A stretch of DNA of 64,000 nt. Origin: SHVO01 sp050246995. GTDB lineage: Bacteria; Pseudomonadota; Alphaproteobacteria; Rhodospirillales; Rhodospirillaceae. The stretch covers positions 16,466 through 80,465 of the forward strand of contig JBFWVA010000015.1 of assembly GCA_050246995.1 (NCBI GenBank), given 5' to 3'. A model generated the notes under the pieces. That model was given only the letters and a program-made list of their open reading frames with translations, was not told the origin of the DNA and searched no databases. Both the position numbers and the translations under genes were made by a program. Numbering within the stretch: the stretch's first letter is position 1; every line of letters begins with the position of its first letter. Positions 41,307-50,146 of the stretch are shown here, piece by piece.

Positions 41307-42023
41307 CTAGACCGGTAAATCCAAGGTCAACGGCCGAGCGATGGTTATACCACCCGGGGTAATGTCACAACCATAGCCGATGGCCTCGACTCCTGCCGCC
41401 AGGGCCGCCCTAAGGCCATTTTCGTATGTCGGATCAATGTCTCCCGCGACACGGAAGGTCGCGCAATCGGCGCGTTGAACTAGATAGAACATGACCGCCC
41501 GGGCGCCGTTTCTGACCATATCGGTCATTTCCACCAAATGCTTGGCGCCGCGTTCGGTCACGGAGTCCGGGAATTCGGCCTTGTCGGCGGCCGTAACGCC
41601 ACGGCGCATCGTTACATTCTTGATTTCGACGAAGCAGGGCGACCGGCCCGGGGATTCGAGCAAAATATCGATGCGAGAGTTCTTGCCGTATTTCTGCTCC
41701 CGCTTGAGGCTCTCGTAACCAGCCAATTCCTTGATCTCGCCGGCCGCAATGGCCTCGGCGACGATTCGGTTCGGATGCCCAGTGTTGATTCCCACCAAGG
41801 CGCCGTTTACTTCGATCAGTTCCCAGGTGTAGCGCAGCTTGCGCGCGGGGTCGGCCGCCGGCGATATCCAAACTTTGGAACCGGGCTCCTTCACGGACAG
41901 CATGGAGCCGGAGTTCGCGCAGTGCGCAACCACGATTTCGCCCGAGGGCAGGCGCACGTCGGCAAAGAAGCGCTTGTAGCGCTGAATGAGGACGCCCTCG
42001 ATGAGCGGCGCGTGAAACTTCAT
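41307..42023 (-). CDS. sfsA: SfsA family protein (sugar fermentation stimulation)
   Basis: A 238-residue SfsA protein with the family stretches LIEGVLIQRYKRFFADVRL, ANSGSMLSVKEPGSKVWIS, SRIDILLESPGRSPCFVEIKNVT and MFYLVQRADC. SfsA has an OB-like and a nuclease-like domain, and its physiological role is debated. Its ATG overlaps the NDUFAF5-like gene stop (ATGA), so it is translationally coupled. The map pair follows. Confidence 0.95.
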   Translation of the reverse strand: MKFHAPLIEGVLIQRYKRFFADVRLPSGEIVVAHCANSGSMLSVKEPGSKVWISPAADPARKLRYTWELIEVNGALVGINTGHPNRIVAEAIAAGEIKELAGYESLKREQKYGKNSRIDILLESPGRSPCFVEIKNVTMRRGVTAADKAEFPDSVTERGAKHLVEMTDMVRNGARAVMFYLVQRADCATFRVAGDIDPTYENGLRAALAAGVEAIGYGCDITPGGITIARPLTLDLPV

Positions 42024-42952
42024 TTAGTTTTCGACGGGAAGGCGGCGGCGTCGGGCAGGGAAACCTCCGTCGCCTTGAGTGCATCCGCAAGCCGCGCGGT
42101 CGCGCTGCCGGGGCGCAACGGCTTCTGCTGCGAGGCATGAGGCGCCCATGCGGTCATGGTGATAATTTGGAAGCTGGCAACGATGCGTCCGCGCGCATCT
42201 GAAAATCTGTCCGCATAAAGCGCGGCGGCGCGCAGGAGTACATCGCGGCGTGTGGGCGTGCGGCGGCGCTCTAGGACCGTATTGGTCTCACCCATGGCGC
42301 GCAGATCAGCCATCAATTTGAACATATCGCTATAAGTGACCGTGACGGTTTCGGCGTCGACCACGGGCAGCGCGAAACCGGCGCGCGTCAGCAGGTTGCC
42401 GGCGTCACGGACATCGGTGAATGGCGAAACGCGCGGCGCGGCGCCGCCGGCGATTTCGATCTCGGCGTCGATGAGGACGCTGCGCAGCTCTTTCAGCGTT
42501 TCAGTGCCGAACAGCGTCGCAAGCAGCAGGCCATCCGGCTTCAGCGCGAGGCGGATCTGCGAAAGGGCGCCGGGGAGGTCGTTGACCCAATGCAGCGACA
42601 AATTACTCAGCACGAGATCGAGGGATTGAGGGGCGAAGGGGAGAGCCTCTTCATCGGCGCAGACGGATGGCCGCCCGTTCGCATGAGCGGCCGCTCGCGC
42701 CATCGCGGGCGAGAAATCCGCCTGATACAGCGTACCGATTTTTGGCGAGACGCGGAGTTCGTCCCCGAGGGCCCCCGTATGGCAGCCGAGGTCGAGGGCG
42801 GCGGGAAAGGTGCGCGTGACGTCGAGAAGGCGGTCGGCAAGGCGCGCGGCGCTTTCCCGGATCAGGAAATCGGCGTTCGCAAAGCCGGGCGCGGCGCGTT
42901 CGCGGCGCCGCTGCACCAGTTTTCGATCGAAGACCTGCATACTGTCAGTCAT
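42020..42952 (-). CDS. NDUFAF5/BioC-like methyltransferase-fold protein
   Basis: A 310-residue class I SAM-fold protein. Motif I is ALDLGCHTGALGDEL, then DFSPAMARAA, SLDLVLSNLSLHWVNDLPGAL, and ETVTVTYSDMFKLMADLRAMGE near the C-terminal helix. The order and the SDMFKLMADLRAMGE stretch match NDUFAF5-type proteins, which in mitochondria hydroxylate an arginine of complex I. BioC is the related alternative. It overlaps sfsA by four bases and is divergent from comF (42-base gap), the usual alphaproteobacterial placement. Confidence 0.85.
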   Translation of the reverse strand: MTDSMQVFDRKLVQRRRERAAPGFANADFLIRESAARLADRLLDVTRTFPAALDLGCHTGALGDELRVSPKIGTLYQADFSPAMARAAAHANGRPSVCADEEALPFAPQSLDLVLSNLSLHWVNDLPGALSQIRLALKPDGLLLATLFGTETLKELRSVLIDAEIEIAGGAAPRVSPFTDVRDAGNLLTRAGFALPVVDAETVTVTYSDMFKLMADLRAMGETNTVLERRRTPTRRDVLLRAAALYADRFSDARGRIVASFQIITMTAWAPHASQQKPLRPGSATARLADALKATEVSLPDAAAFPSKTK

Positions 42953-42994
42953 GGGGCGTTTTATGGCACTTTATAAAGGAGCGAGAAAGCCGGG

Positions 42995-43759
42995 GTGCGA
43001 ATGGGGCTTCTGACCAACTTTGCCGAGACGAGTCGTGCCGCCGGACGGCTCCTGCTCAATGCTGTACTGCCGCCCCAGTGCCTGGCTTGTAATGCGGTGG
43101 TCGATACACCGGGCCATTTGTGCGGGGCCTGTTTCGGGCGGTTCACCTTCATCACGCCGCCGCACTGTGGGATTTGCGGTCTGCCGCTGGATCAGACCAT
43201 CACCGACGATTTGATCTGCGGCGCCTGTGTCGTGGAGCGCCCGGTTTATGGACAGGCGCGCGCGGCTTTTATCTATGATGAACATAGCCGGCCGCTGGTG
43301 CTCAAATTGAAACATGGTGACCGCACCGACATGGCCGTACATCTCGCAAGATGGCTACAGCGTTCCGGCCGCGAGATCATCGCGGCCGCCGACGTCCTGG
43401 TGCCCGTGCCGCTGCATCGCTGGCGCCTGCTGATGCGCGCGTACAATCAATCGGCGCTGCTCGCGCATGCGGTAGGCAAACTTTCCGGAAAACCTGTTGC
43501 CGCCGACGTGCTGACCCGCACGAAGGCGACGCCGCCGCAGGGCGGGCTTTCCCGGTCAGAGCGGCGGCGGAACGTCGCGAAAGCGTTTGGCGTGCGGCGG
43601 CAGGGGCCAATCGACAGAAAACGCGTCTTGTTGATCGACGATGTGCTGACGAGTGGTGCGACGGCGAACGCATGCGCGTTGACGCTGATGCAGGCCGGCG
43701 CAGCGGCGGTGGACGTGTTGGCGTTAGCGCGGGTTCCAAACCCGGCCGACGCCCTCTAG
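42995..43759 (+). CDS. comF: ComF family phosphoribosyltransferase-like protein
   Basis: A 254-residue protein with an N-terminal zinc-finger set (CLACN, CGAC, CGIC, CGAC) and a C-terminal phosphoribosyltransferase fold. The PRPP motif is VLLIDDVLTSGAT, with a flexible loop near the LMRAYNQS helix. ComF is linked to DNA uptake in competent bacteria, although no other competence gene is present here. The start is GTG, with an alternative ATG two codons on. It is convergent with the formyltransferase-like gene and shares a CTAG stop. Confidence 0.92.
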   Translation: MRMGLLTNFAETSRAAGRLLLNAVLPPQCLACNAVVDTPGHLCGACFGRFTFITPPHCGICGLPLDQTITDDLICGACVVERPVYGQARAAFIYDEHSRPLVLKLKHGDRTDMAVHLARWLQRSGREIIAAADVLVPVPLHRWRLLMRAYNQSALLAHAVGKLSGKPVAADVLTRTKATPPQGGLSRSERRRNVAKAFGVRRQGPIDRKRVLLIDDVLTSGATANACALTLMQAGAAAVDVLALARVPNPADAL

Positions 43760-44370
43760 CGTAGAAGTGATCCGCACGCGCGTTGGCGGAGCGCGATCTC
43801 TGTTTCTGAAAGCCCTGGCGTTAGTTGGCAGATGGCCTCGCAATCGGCTTTGGTGCGTTTCACGCCACTCCATGGAATGAAAATCCGCGGCAGCGGATTG
43901 GCGTTCAGCGCGAGGAACGGCGCGAGGCGCTTAAACACGGCGACAAGATACTCGAGCGAGAGCGCTTCAAGATCGGCGAGGGCGGCGCCCGCGGGTACGG
44001 CGAACCATTCGGCCGCGACGATGGGACCGGCGTCGACCCTGTCGGTCATCTCGTGGATCGTCACGCCATAGTGAGCCGCCTGATCATAGATCGCGAAGAC
44101 CGAGGGATAGCGCCCGGGCCGGTCCGGCGGGCCGGGATGGAAGTTATAGGAGGGGCCGGGCAGGGCCTGCAAAAGCCTGGCCGGCACAATTACAGGAGAG
44201 CAGAAGGAGAGAAGACGGGTCGCCGCGAGGTCTTCCGCCAATAGGTTTTCGAGCGCCGCTTTGTCGGAAACCAGTGCAATCTCCAGATCCGGGTTGTGCG
44301 CGGTGAGGATCTTCCCGAGAACGGCGCCCTCCGGGGGCTGCGTCAAAAGAACGATACGTGTGATTGTCAA
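43756..44370 (-). CDS. Formyltransferase-like protein
   Basis: A 204-residue protein with a formyltransferase-type core: SPVIVPARLLQ, then the loop YNFHPGPPDRPGRYPSVFAIYDQ carrying the family's His and, further on, the EMTDRVDAGPIVA segment with Asp. It is shorter than methionyl-tRNA formyltransferase and lacks the C-terminal tRNA-binding domain, so the substrate is probably different. The start is TTG, divergent from grxC. It shares a CTAG stop with comF. Confidence 0.85.
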   Translation of the reverse strand: MTITRIVLLTQPPEGAVLGKILTAHNPDLEIALVSDKAALENLLAEDLAATRLLSFCSPVIVPARLLQALPGPSYNFHPGPPDRPGRYPSVFAIYDQAAHYGVTIHEMTDRVDAGPIVAAEWFAVPAGAALADLEALSLEYLVAVFKRLAPFLALNANPLPRIFIPWSGVKRTKADCEAICQLTPGLSETEIALRQRACGSLLR

Positions 44371-44431
44371 AGCCGTCCGCCGCCCCCATCTAGCTGTAGT
44401 ATCGTTTCCCCGAGTTTCAGGACCACATCCC

Positions 44432-44695
44432 GTGCCCCAGGTTGAAATCTATACCTCGCCCTATTGCGGATATTGTACCCGCGCCAAGGCGCTTTTGAGC
44501 AAAAAAGGCGTGTCGTTCCAGGAAATTGACGTCGCGGACGGCGGCGCCAAGCGGGCCGAGATGCTGCAGCGTTCCGGCGGACGGCGGACCGTTCCTCAGA
44601 TTTTCATCGGCGGGACCCATGTCGGCGGGTGCGACGACCTCTACGCACTTGATGCTGCGGGTGGGCTCGATACCATGCTAAAACCGGGGCCATGA
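44432..44695 (+). CDS. grxC: Dithiol glutaredoxin (GrxC)
   Basis: An 87-residue glutaredoxin with active-site Cys12-Gly-Tyr-Cys15 (SPYCGYC) and the GTVP/TVPQIFIGGTHVGGCDDL glutathione-binding stretch. The start is GTG at 44432 preceded by AGGA. The longer frame is not family-like. Its stop overlaps the nitrilase start by ATGA, so the two are coupled. It reduces protein disulfides using glutathione in the cytoplasm. Confidence 0.95.
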   Translation: MPQVEIYTSPYCGYCTRAKALLSKKGVSFQEIDVADGGAKRAEMLQRSGGRRTVPQIFIGGTHVGGCDDLYALDAAGGLDTMLKPGP

Positions 44696-45546
44696 CAAAC
44701 CAGACCAAATTCAAAGCCGCCTGCATCCAGGTCAATGCGACCAACGATATGGCGGCGAACATCGCGACGGCGAGCAAACTCACGCGCGATGCGGTGGCTG
44801 ACGGCGCGAACTTCGTGCTGATGCCCGAGAACGTCTCGATGATGGAATGGGGCAAGGACAACATCACCGCGAAAGCGATGCCGGAGTCCCAACACGCGGC
44901 CCTGAAGGCCTTCCGTGGCCTCGCGCAGGACCTGCGCACCTGGCTCCATTGCGGCAGCCTTGCGGTGAAATTGCCGGACGGCAAGATCGCCAACCGCACG
45001 TATGTCGTCACGCCCGAAGGCAACATCGCGGCGAAGTACGACAAGATTCATATGTTCGATGTCGATCTCGGCAACGGCGAAAAATACGTCGAGAGCGCCA
45101 CGTTTAGTGCCGGCCACCAGGCCGTGACGGTCGATCTGCCGTGGGGCCGTCTTGGCCTCTCCATCTGCTACGACCTGCGCTTTGCGCATTTGTACCGGCA
45201 TCTCGCGCAATCGGGTGCGCAGTTCCTGACCATTCCGGCCGCGTTCACGCAGCGCACCGGCGAAGCGCATTGGCATGTGTTGCAGCGCGCCCGCGCTATC
45301 GAAACGGGATGTTTCGTGTTCTCGCCCGCGCAAACGGGCACCCACGCGGGCGGCCGCCAAACCTATGGTCACGCGTTGATCATCAACCCGTGGGGCGAGG
45401 TATTGGCCGATGCGGGGACCGAGCCGGGGTTTGTCACTGCAATGATCGATCCAGCCGAGGTCGCAAGCGCGCGCGGCCGCGTGCCGGCGATTTCGCGCGA
45501 TACGGCGTTCGCCCCCGCAATTACACCGGCAGCCGCGGCGCAATGA
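44692..45546 (+). CDS. Carbon-nitrogen hydrolase, Nit/deaminated-glutathione amidase type
   Basis: A 284-residue nitrilase-superfamily protein with the catalytic triad Glu46, Lys118 and Cys159 (LMPENVSM, KYDKIHMFDV, SICYDLRF). The sequence pattern fits Nit1/Nit2-like enzymes, including repair of deaminated glutathione, which suits its coupling to a glutaredoxin gene. Its stop overlaps the DUF1178 start by ATGA. The exact substrate is an inference. Confidence 0.92.
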   Translation: MTNQTKFKAACIQVNATNDMAANIATASKLTRDAVADGANFVLMPENVSMMEWGKDNITAKAMPESQHAALKAFRGLAQDLRTWLHCGSLAVKLPDGKIANRTYVVTPEGNIAAKYDKIHMFDVDLGNGEKYVESATFSAGHQAVTVDLPWGRLGLSICYDLRFAHLYRHLAQSGAQFLTIPAAFTQRTGEAHWHVLQRARAIETGCFVFSPAQTGTHAGGRQTYGHALIINPWGEVLADAGTEPGFVTAMIDPAEVASARGRVPAISRDTAFAPAITPAAAAQ

Positions 45547-45980
45547 TCCTCTACGATCTGAACTGCGAGCGCGAACACCGCTTTGAATCGTGGTTTCGCA
45601 ACAGCAATGTTGTCGAAAAACTGATCAAGGCCGGCGAAGTGACTTGCCCGCGCTGCGGTAGCACGAAAGTGCAGAAGGCGCCGATGGCGCCGCGCATCGC
45701 GAAGTCCGACGAGGCCTCGCAAGCCGCGTCCGCTGAACAGCAACAGCTGGAAGCGGCGATGGATAAAGCGAACAACGCCCTGAAAGAGCTGCGCGACGTG
45801 ATCGAGAAAAACTTCGAGCACGTCGGTGACAAATTTCCCGACGAGGCGCGCCGCATTCACTACGGTGAATCGAAGGAACGCGGCATTTACGGGAGCGCTT
45901 CGAAGGAAGAAGCCAAGAAGCTTCTCGACGAGGGGATCGAGGTTTACGCGATCCCGGGCAAACGCAAGATCAACGCCTAA
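45543..45980 (+). CDS. DUF1178 family protein with a zinc-ribbon motif
   Basis: A 145-residue protein with an N-terminal MILYDLNCEREHRFESWF and CPRCGS, which would make a small zinc site. The C-terminal half ends EVYAIPGKRK. DUF1178 has no established function and is found in alphaproteobacteria beside the nitrilase/grxC genes. It starts at 45543 (ATGA coupled) and is convergent with the potassium channel, overlapping by four bases. Confidence 0.9.
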   Translation: MILYDLNCEREHRFESWFRNSNVVEKLIKAGEVTCPRCGSTKVQKAPMAPRIAKSDEASQAASAEQQQLEAAMDKANNALKELRDVIEKNFEHVGDKFPDEARRIHYGESKERGIYGSASKEEAKKLLDEGIEVYAIPGKRKINA

Positions 45981-46840
45981 GGTCCGGCTGAGGGCGACGT
46001 ACCGAGCCCCGGAAGGGCGTTTCCGCATCGACGGCAGAACCGCGCGTCGGCGTCGTGGCCGGGCGTTTCGCACGCGGGGCAGGTTCGCGCATCTCGGCCT
46101 GCGCGCGTAGCGCCAAAGAGTTCCGCGGCATAAATTCCGGTCGGCACGGCTATGATGCCGTATCCGATGAGGATGAGCGCCGCAGTGATGAAACGGCCCA
46201 GCGAAGTGGCCGGTGATATATCGCCGTAACCGACTGTTCCCACGGTCACGACCGCCCAATACATCGACATCGGGATGCTGGTGAACCCGCTTTGCGGGCC
46301 TTCGACCAGATACATCAAGGCTCCGAAAACAGTGACGACCGTCGTGATCGTCAAAAGGAAAACCAATATTTTCCGCCCGCTGCGCATAAGCGCGGCAACG
46401 AGGATGCTGCTTTCCTCGACATACCGGTCCATGTGGAGGATTTTGAAAATACGCAGAACGCGCAGCACGCGCAGTACGATCATAAATTGGGCCCCGGGAA
46501 CGAAGAGCCCGATGTACGACGGCAAAAAAGCAAGGATATCGATGACGCCATAAAAGCTTGTGGCGTAGCGCACGGGCGCTTTTACGATCGTCAGGCGGAA
46601 GAGGTATTCGACGGTGAAGAGGAACGTGAACGCCCACTCGAGGACGTAAAGAGTCTCGCCGTAGGCGGCATGTATCGTGGCGACTGAGTCAAGCATCGCA
46701 ATAAGGACGCTGAGGGCGATCGCGCCAATCAGCGAAATATCGAAGGCCTTGCCCGCGACGGTGTCGTGCCGGAACACGATGCGCCAGCACTTTTCCCGCC
46801 ATGAAGGGGCTGCTGCTTCTATGGAAGAAATGTCCGCCAT
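45977..46840 (-). CDS. Voltage-gated potassium channel with C-terminal zinc ribbon
   Basis: A 287-residue six-helix channel. An S4-like segment is RVLRVLRIFKIL and the selectivity filter is TVGYGD at about residues 202-207. After the last helix comes a short tail with CPACE...CRRCGN, a zinc-ribbon-like pair unusual for such channels. The ATG at 46840 is used. A TTG at 46870 would give ten more residues and abut the ubiG stop. It sits between DUF1178 and ubiG. Confidence 0.88.
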   Translation of the reverse strand: MADISSIEAAAPSWREKCWRIVFRHDTVAGKAFDISLIGAIALSVLIAMLDSVATIHAAYGETLYVLEWAFTFLFTVEYLFRLTIVKAPVRYATSFYGVIDILAFLPSYIGLFVPGAQFMIVLRVLRVLRIFKILHMDRYVEESSILVAALMRSGRKILVFLLTITTVVTVFGALMYLVEGPQSGFTSIPMSMYWAVVTVGTVGYGDISPATSLGRFITAALILIGYGIIAVPTGIYAAELFGATRAGRDARTCPACETPGHDADARFCRRCGNALPGLGTSPSAGP

Positions 46841-46872
46841 TCTTTCATTGCCAGGATCGGGACCGCTCAATG

Positions 46873-47613
46873 TCAGGCCAGCTTCGTCGCGTAGGCCATA
46901 TAGTTCACGGCAAGGTCGTCCGTGACTTCCCAGCGATCCAGGAAAACGTTGTAGCTGATGCCCGACAGCTTGCCGACCTGAAGGCTATTGGCGCGCAGGG
47001 CGCGCACCATCTCGCTCGGGCGGACGAACTTGCGCCAGTCGTGTGTGCCCGCAGGAACCCAGCGCAGCACATATTCTGCTCCGATCTTGCCGAGGGCGAG
47101 GGACTTCACGGTGCGGTTCAAGGTGGCCGCGATAAGCGCGCCGCCCGGTTTCACGCGCGCGGTGGCGGCGCGCCAGAATGCATCCACATCCGCGACGTGC
47201 TCGATGACTTCGAGCGCCAGCACCGCGTCATAGCTGGTTTCAGAGAGGTCCTCGGGCATCGCGGCGCGGTAGTCGATGTTGAGCCCCATGCGATCGGCAT
47301 GGACGCGAGCGGTGCCGATGTTCTCTTCAGAGGCGTCGATCGCGGTCACGGAAAACCCGAGGCGCGCCATGGGCTCGGCGATCAAGCCGCCGCCGCAGCC
47401 GATGTCGAGGAGGGTCAGACCCTTGAAGGGGCGATCGCCGTCTCCATCACGCCCAAAATGGGCCAGGAGGCGGTCCCGGATGAAAGACAGGCGCGCCGGG
47501 TTGAATTTATGGAGCGGGCGGAAGGCGCCGGCGGGATCCCACCAGGTGTCGGCGAGGGCCGAGAACTTCGCGACTTCTTCGGGCGCGGCGGTCGATTGAG
47601 GAGGCGTTTGCAT
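46873..47613 (-). CDS. ubiG: Ubiquinone biosynthesis O-methyltransferase
   Basis: A 246-residue class I methyltransferase with FSALADTWWDPAGAFRPLHKFNP, motif I LLDIGCGGGLIAEPMARLG, and the C-terminal region SGISYNVFLDRWEVTDDLAVNYM. UbiG methylates two intermediates of coenzyme Q synthesis. The start at 47613 removes a non-conserved extension. It is divergent from lysC (about 230 bases apart), a common alphaproteobacterial arrangement. Confidence 0.96.
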   Translation of the reverse strand: MQTPPQSTAAPEEVAKFSALADTWWDPAGAFRPLHKFNPARLSFIRDRLLAHFGRDGDGDRPFKGLTLLDIGCGGGLIAEPMARLGFSVTAIDASEENIGTARVHADRMGLNIDYRAAMPEDLSETSYDAVLALEVIEHVADVDAFWRAATARVKPGGALIAATLNRTVKSLALGKIGAEYVLRWVPAGTHDWRKFVRPSEMVRALRANSLQVGKLSGISYNVFLDRWEVTDDLAVNYMAYATKLA

Positions 47614-47845
47614 GGCGGGAACTATAAAGCCCTGAAAAGCGGCGGAAAATGGCTGATTCCGTGAGCCCAAAAAACCCGGGTCCGAACCCTTGTTCGCCCG
47701 AGTTGCTTTGGCTATTTATACGCGCCCTTTAAGTGCCGGGGGCCCTTTTCCATAGCTGGAAGACTTTTGGTGGCGGCGCGGACTTTTTCAGTCAATGAGG
47801 CCGGCCTTTTGGGCTGAGCGAATAACAGTTTAGAGAATTTAGAGA

Positions 47846-49060
47846 ATGGCGCGGATTGTTCAGAAATTCGGCGGTACTTCGGTCGGCGACATCGCCCGCA
47901 TCAAGAATGTGGCGAAACGCGTGAAGGCCGAAGTCGAGCGCGGCAATCAGGTGGCCGTGGTGGTCTCGGCCATGTCGGGCGTGACCAACCAGCTGGTCGC
48001 CTACTGCAATGAAATTTCGCCGATGCACGACCAGCGGGAATACGACGCGGTCGTGTCCACCGGTGAGCAAGTGACGACGGGCCTTTTGGCCATCGCCCTG
48101 CAAGAGATTGGAATGAAAGCCCGTTCCTGGACCGGCTGGCAGATTCCCATCTCGACCGACGACGCCCACGGCAAGGCGCGCATCGAATCTATCGACGGCG
48201 ATGGTCTGATCCGCTGCATGGAAGCCGGTGAGATCGCGGTCATCGCGGGATTCCAGGGTGTTACCGGCGAAAGCCGCATCACCACGCTGGGCCGCGGCGG
48301 CTCGGACACGACGGCGGTCGCGGTAGCGGCGGCTGTTAAGGCGGACCGCTGCGATATCTATACCGACGTGGACGGGGTCTATACGACCGATCCGCGGATC
48401 GTTGCGAGCGCGCGCAAGCTGGATAAAATCACCTATGAGGAGATGCTTGAGAGCGCATCCCTCGGCGCAAAGGTGCTCCAGACGCGCTCGGTGGAAATGG
48501 CGATGAAACATCGCGTGCGGGTGCAAGTGCTGTCGAGCTTCAGCGACGCCCCGGGGACTTTGGTTTGTGACGAGGACGAGATCTTGGAAAAAGAACTGGT
48601 AAGCGGCATCACCTACAGCCGCGACGAAGCGAAGGTGACGCTGGTCGGTGTGCAGGATCAGCCGGGGGTGGCCGCGTCCATCTTCGGACCGCTCGCCGAT
48701 GCGAATATCAACGTCGACATGATCGTGCAGAACACGAGCCGTGAAGGCACGACGGACCTGACTTTCACCACCAGCCGCGGTGAACTCGACCGTGCCCTGA
48801 AGGTGATCAAGGAAAGCATGAAGGTTCCTTATGCGTCGATCGTCACGGACAAGTCGGTTGTGAAGGTCTCGGTGATCGGCGTGGGCATGCGGAGCCATGC
48901 CGGTGTCGCGCAGACGATGTTCAAGGCCCTCGCGGACCGCAAGATCAACATCCACATCATCTCGACCAGTGAAATCAAGGTGAGCGTGCTGATCAGCGAG
49001 GAATACACTGAACTGGCCCTGCGCGCGCTTCACACCGCCTACGGCCTCGACGCCGCCTAA
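47846..49060 (+). CDS. lysC: Aspartate kinase
   Basis: A 404-residue kinase opening with KFGGTSVGD (residues 6-14) and continuing to TLGRGGSDTTAVAVAAAV and the two C-terminal ACT domains (from about 265) that bind lysine or threonine. It commits aspartate to lysine, threonine, methionine and diaminopimelate. It is followed 18 bases later by the flavin oxidoreductase gene, so an operon with ptsP is likely. Confidence 0.97.
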   Translation: MARIVQKFGGTSVGDIARIKNVAKRVKAEVERGNQVAVVVSAMSGVTNQLVAYCNEISPMHDQREYDAVVSTGEQVTTGLLAIALQEIGMKARSWTGWQIPISTDDAHGKARIESIDGDGLIRCMEAGEIAVIAGFQGVTGESRITTLGRGGSDTTAVAVAAAVKADRCDIYTDVDGVYTTDPRIVASARKLDKITYEEMLESASLGAKVLQTRSVEMAMKHRVRVQVLSSFSDAPGTLVCDEDEILEKELVSGITYSRDEAKVTLVGVQDQPGVAASIFGPLADANINVDMIVQNTSREGTTDLTFTTSRGELDRALKVIKESMKVPYASIVTDKSVVKVSVIGVGMRSHAGVAQTMFKALADRKINIHIISTSEIKVSVLISEEYTELALRALHTAYGLDAA

Positions 49061-49078
49061 TTAAAGACAGGATCTGGA

Positions 49079-50146
49079 ATGTCGGACGCGGTCGCAAAAG
49101 AAACCCACTCCCAGACCGCGCCGCTTCCGGCCGCGGAGGTAAGTCCGCGCCTGGCCGCGCTGTGGAAACGCGGCACGGATTTCCTCGAATGCCCGATCGC
49201 GATCATGTGCGGCGCAATGTCCTGGGTGTCCGAACGCCATCTAGTGGCGGCGATCTCGAATGCCGGTGGCTTCGGCGTGATCGCCTGCGGGTCCATGACC
49301 CCGGCGCTGCTCGACGCCGAGATCAAAGCGACGCAAGCGCTGACCAAAAAGCCGTTCGGCGTGAATGTCATCACCATGCACCCGCAGCTCATAGAGCTGG
49401 TGGAGGTGTGCGCGGCCAATAAGGTCAGTCACGTCGTGTTCGCCGCCGGCCTTTCGCCGGGCGAGGCGATGAAGAAGGCCAAGGCGTTCGCCAAGGTCGT
49501 TTGTTTCGCCCCCGCGGCGTCGTTCGCAAAGCGGCTGATCAAAAGCGGCGCCGACGCCATCGTGGTGGAAGGGTCCGAAGCCGGCGGCCACATCGGGCCG
49601 GTATCCACCTCTGTGCTCGCGCAGGAGGTCCTGCCCGTCATCCGCGACGTGCCGGTTTTCGTCGCCGGCGGGATCGCCCGCGGAGAGGCCGTCGCCTCGT
49701 TCCTGGAAATGGGCGCCTCCGGCGTGCAGATGGGAACGCGCTTCGTGTGCGCCACCGAAAGCATCGCGCATCCGAATTTCAAGCAAGCGTTCATCAAGGC
49801 CGCGGCGCGCGAAGCCATGCCGTCGGTGCAACTCGACAAGCGCTTTCCGGTCATCCCTGTGCGCGCTCTCGTCAATAAGGCGAGCGAAGCGTTTATGGAA
49901 AAGCAACGCGAAGTGCTCGGCAAATTTGAGCGCGGTGAACTCGACCAGACCGCCGCGCAGCTCGAAATCGAGCACTATTGGGCGGGCGCCTTGCGCCGTG
50001 CGGTGATCGATGGCGATGTCGAGAACGGCTCGCTCATGGCCGGACAGAGCGTCGGCATGGTGACTCGTGAGGAGCCGGTGACCGCGATTATGTCCGAGAT
50101 CATTGCCCAGGCGAACGCGGCGCTCTCGGGGCGTCACACGCCATGA
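49079..50146 (+). CDS. Nitronate monooxygenase-type flavin oxidoreductase
   Basis: A 355-residue FMN-dependent TIM-barrel protein of the nitronate monooxygenase/2-nitropropane dioxygenase group. It has AIMCGAMSWVSERHLVAAISNAGG, DAIVVEGSEAGGHIG and PVFVAGGIARGEAVASFLEMGASGVQMGTRF, which covers the flavin-binding loops. The catalytic His is likely in GGHIG. Its stop overlaps the ptsP start by ATGA. In related genomes lysC and ptsP are often adjacent, so this gene looks like an insertion into that pair. Confidence 0.9.
   Translation: MSDAVAKETHSQTAPLPAAEVSPRLAALWKRGTDFLECPIAIMCGAMSWVSERHLVAAISNAGGFGVIACGSMTPALLDAEIKATQALTKKPFGVNVITMHPQLIELVEVCAANKVSHVVFAAGLSPGEAMKKAKAFAKVVCFAPAASFAKRLIKSGADAIVVEGSEAGGHIGPVSTSVLAQEVLPVIRDVPVFVAGGIARGEAVASFLEMGASGVQMGTRFVCATESIAHPNFKQAFIKAAAREAMPSVQLDKRFPVIPVRALVNKASEAFMEKQREVLGKFERGELDQTAAQLEIEHYWAGALRRAVIDGDVENGSLMAGQSVGMVTREEPVTAIMSEIIAQANAALSGRHTP

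Noticed and set aside
47792..49033. Frame opposite lysC
   Set aside because: Shadow of the aspartate kinase gene.
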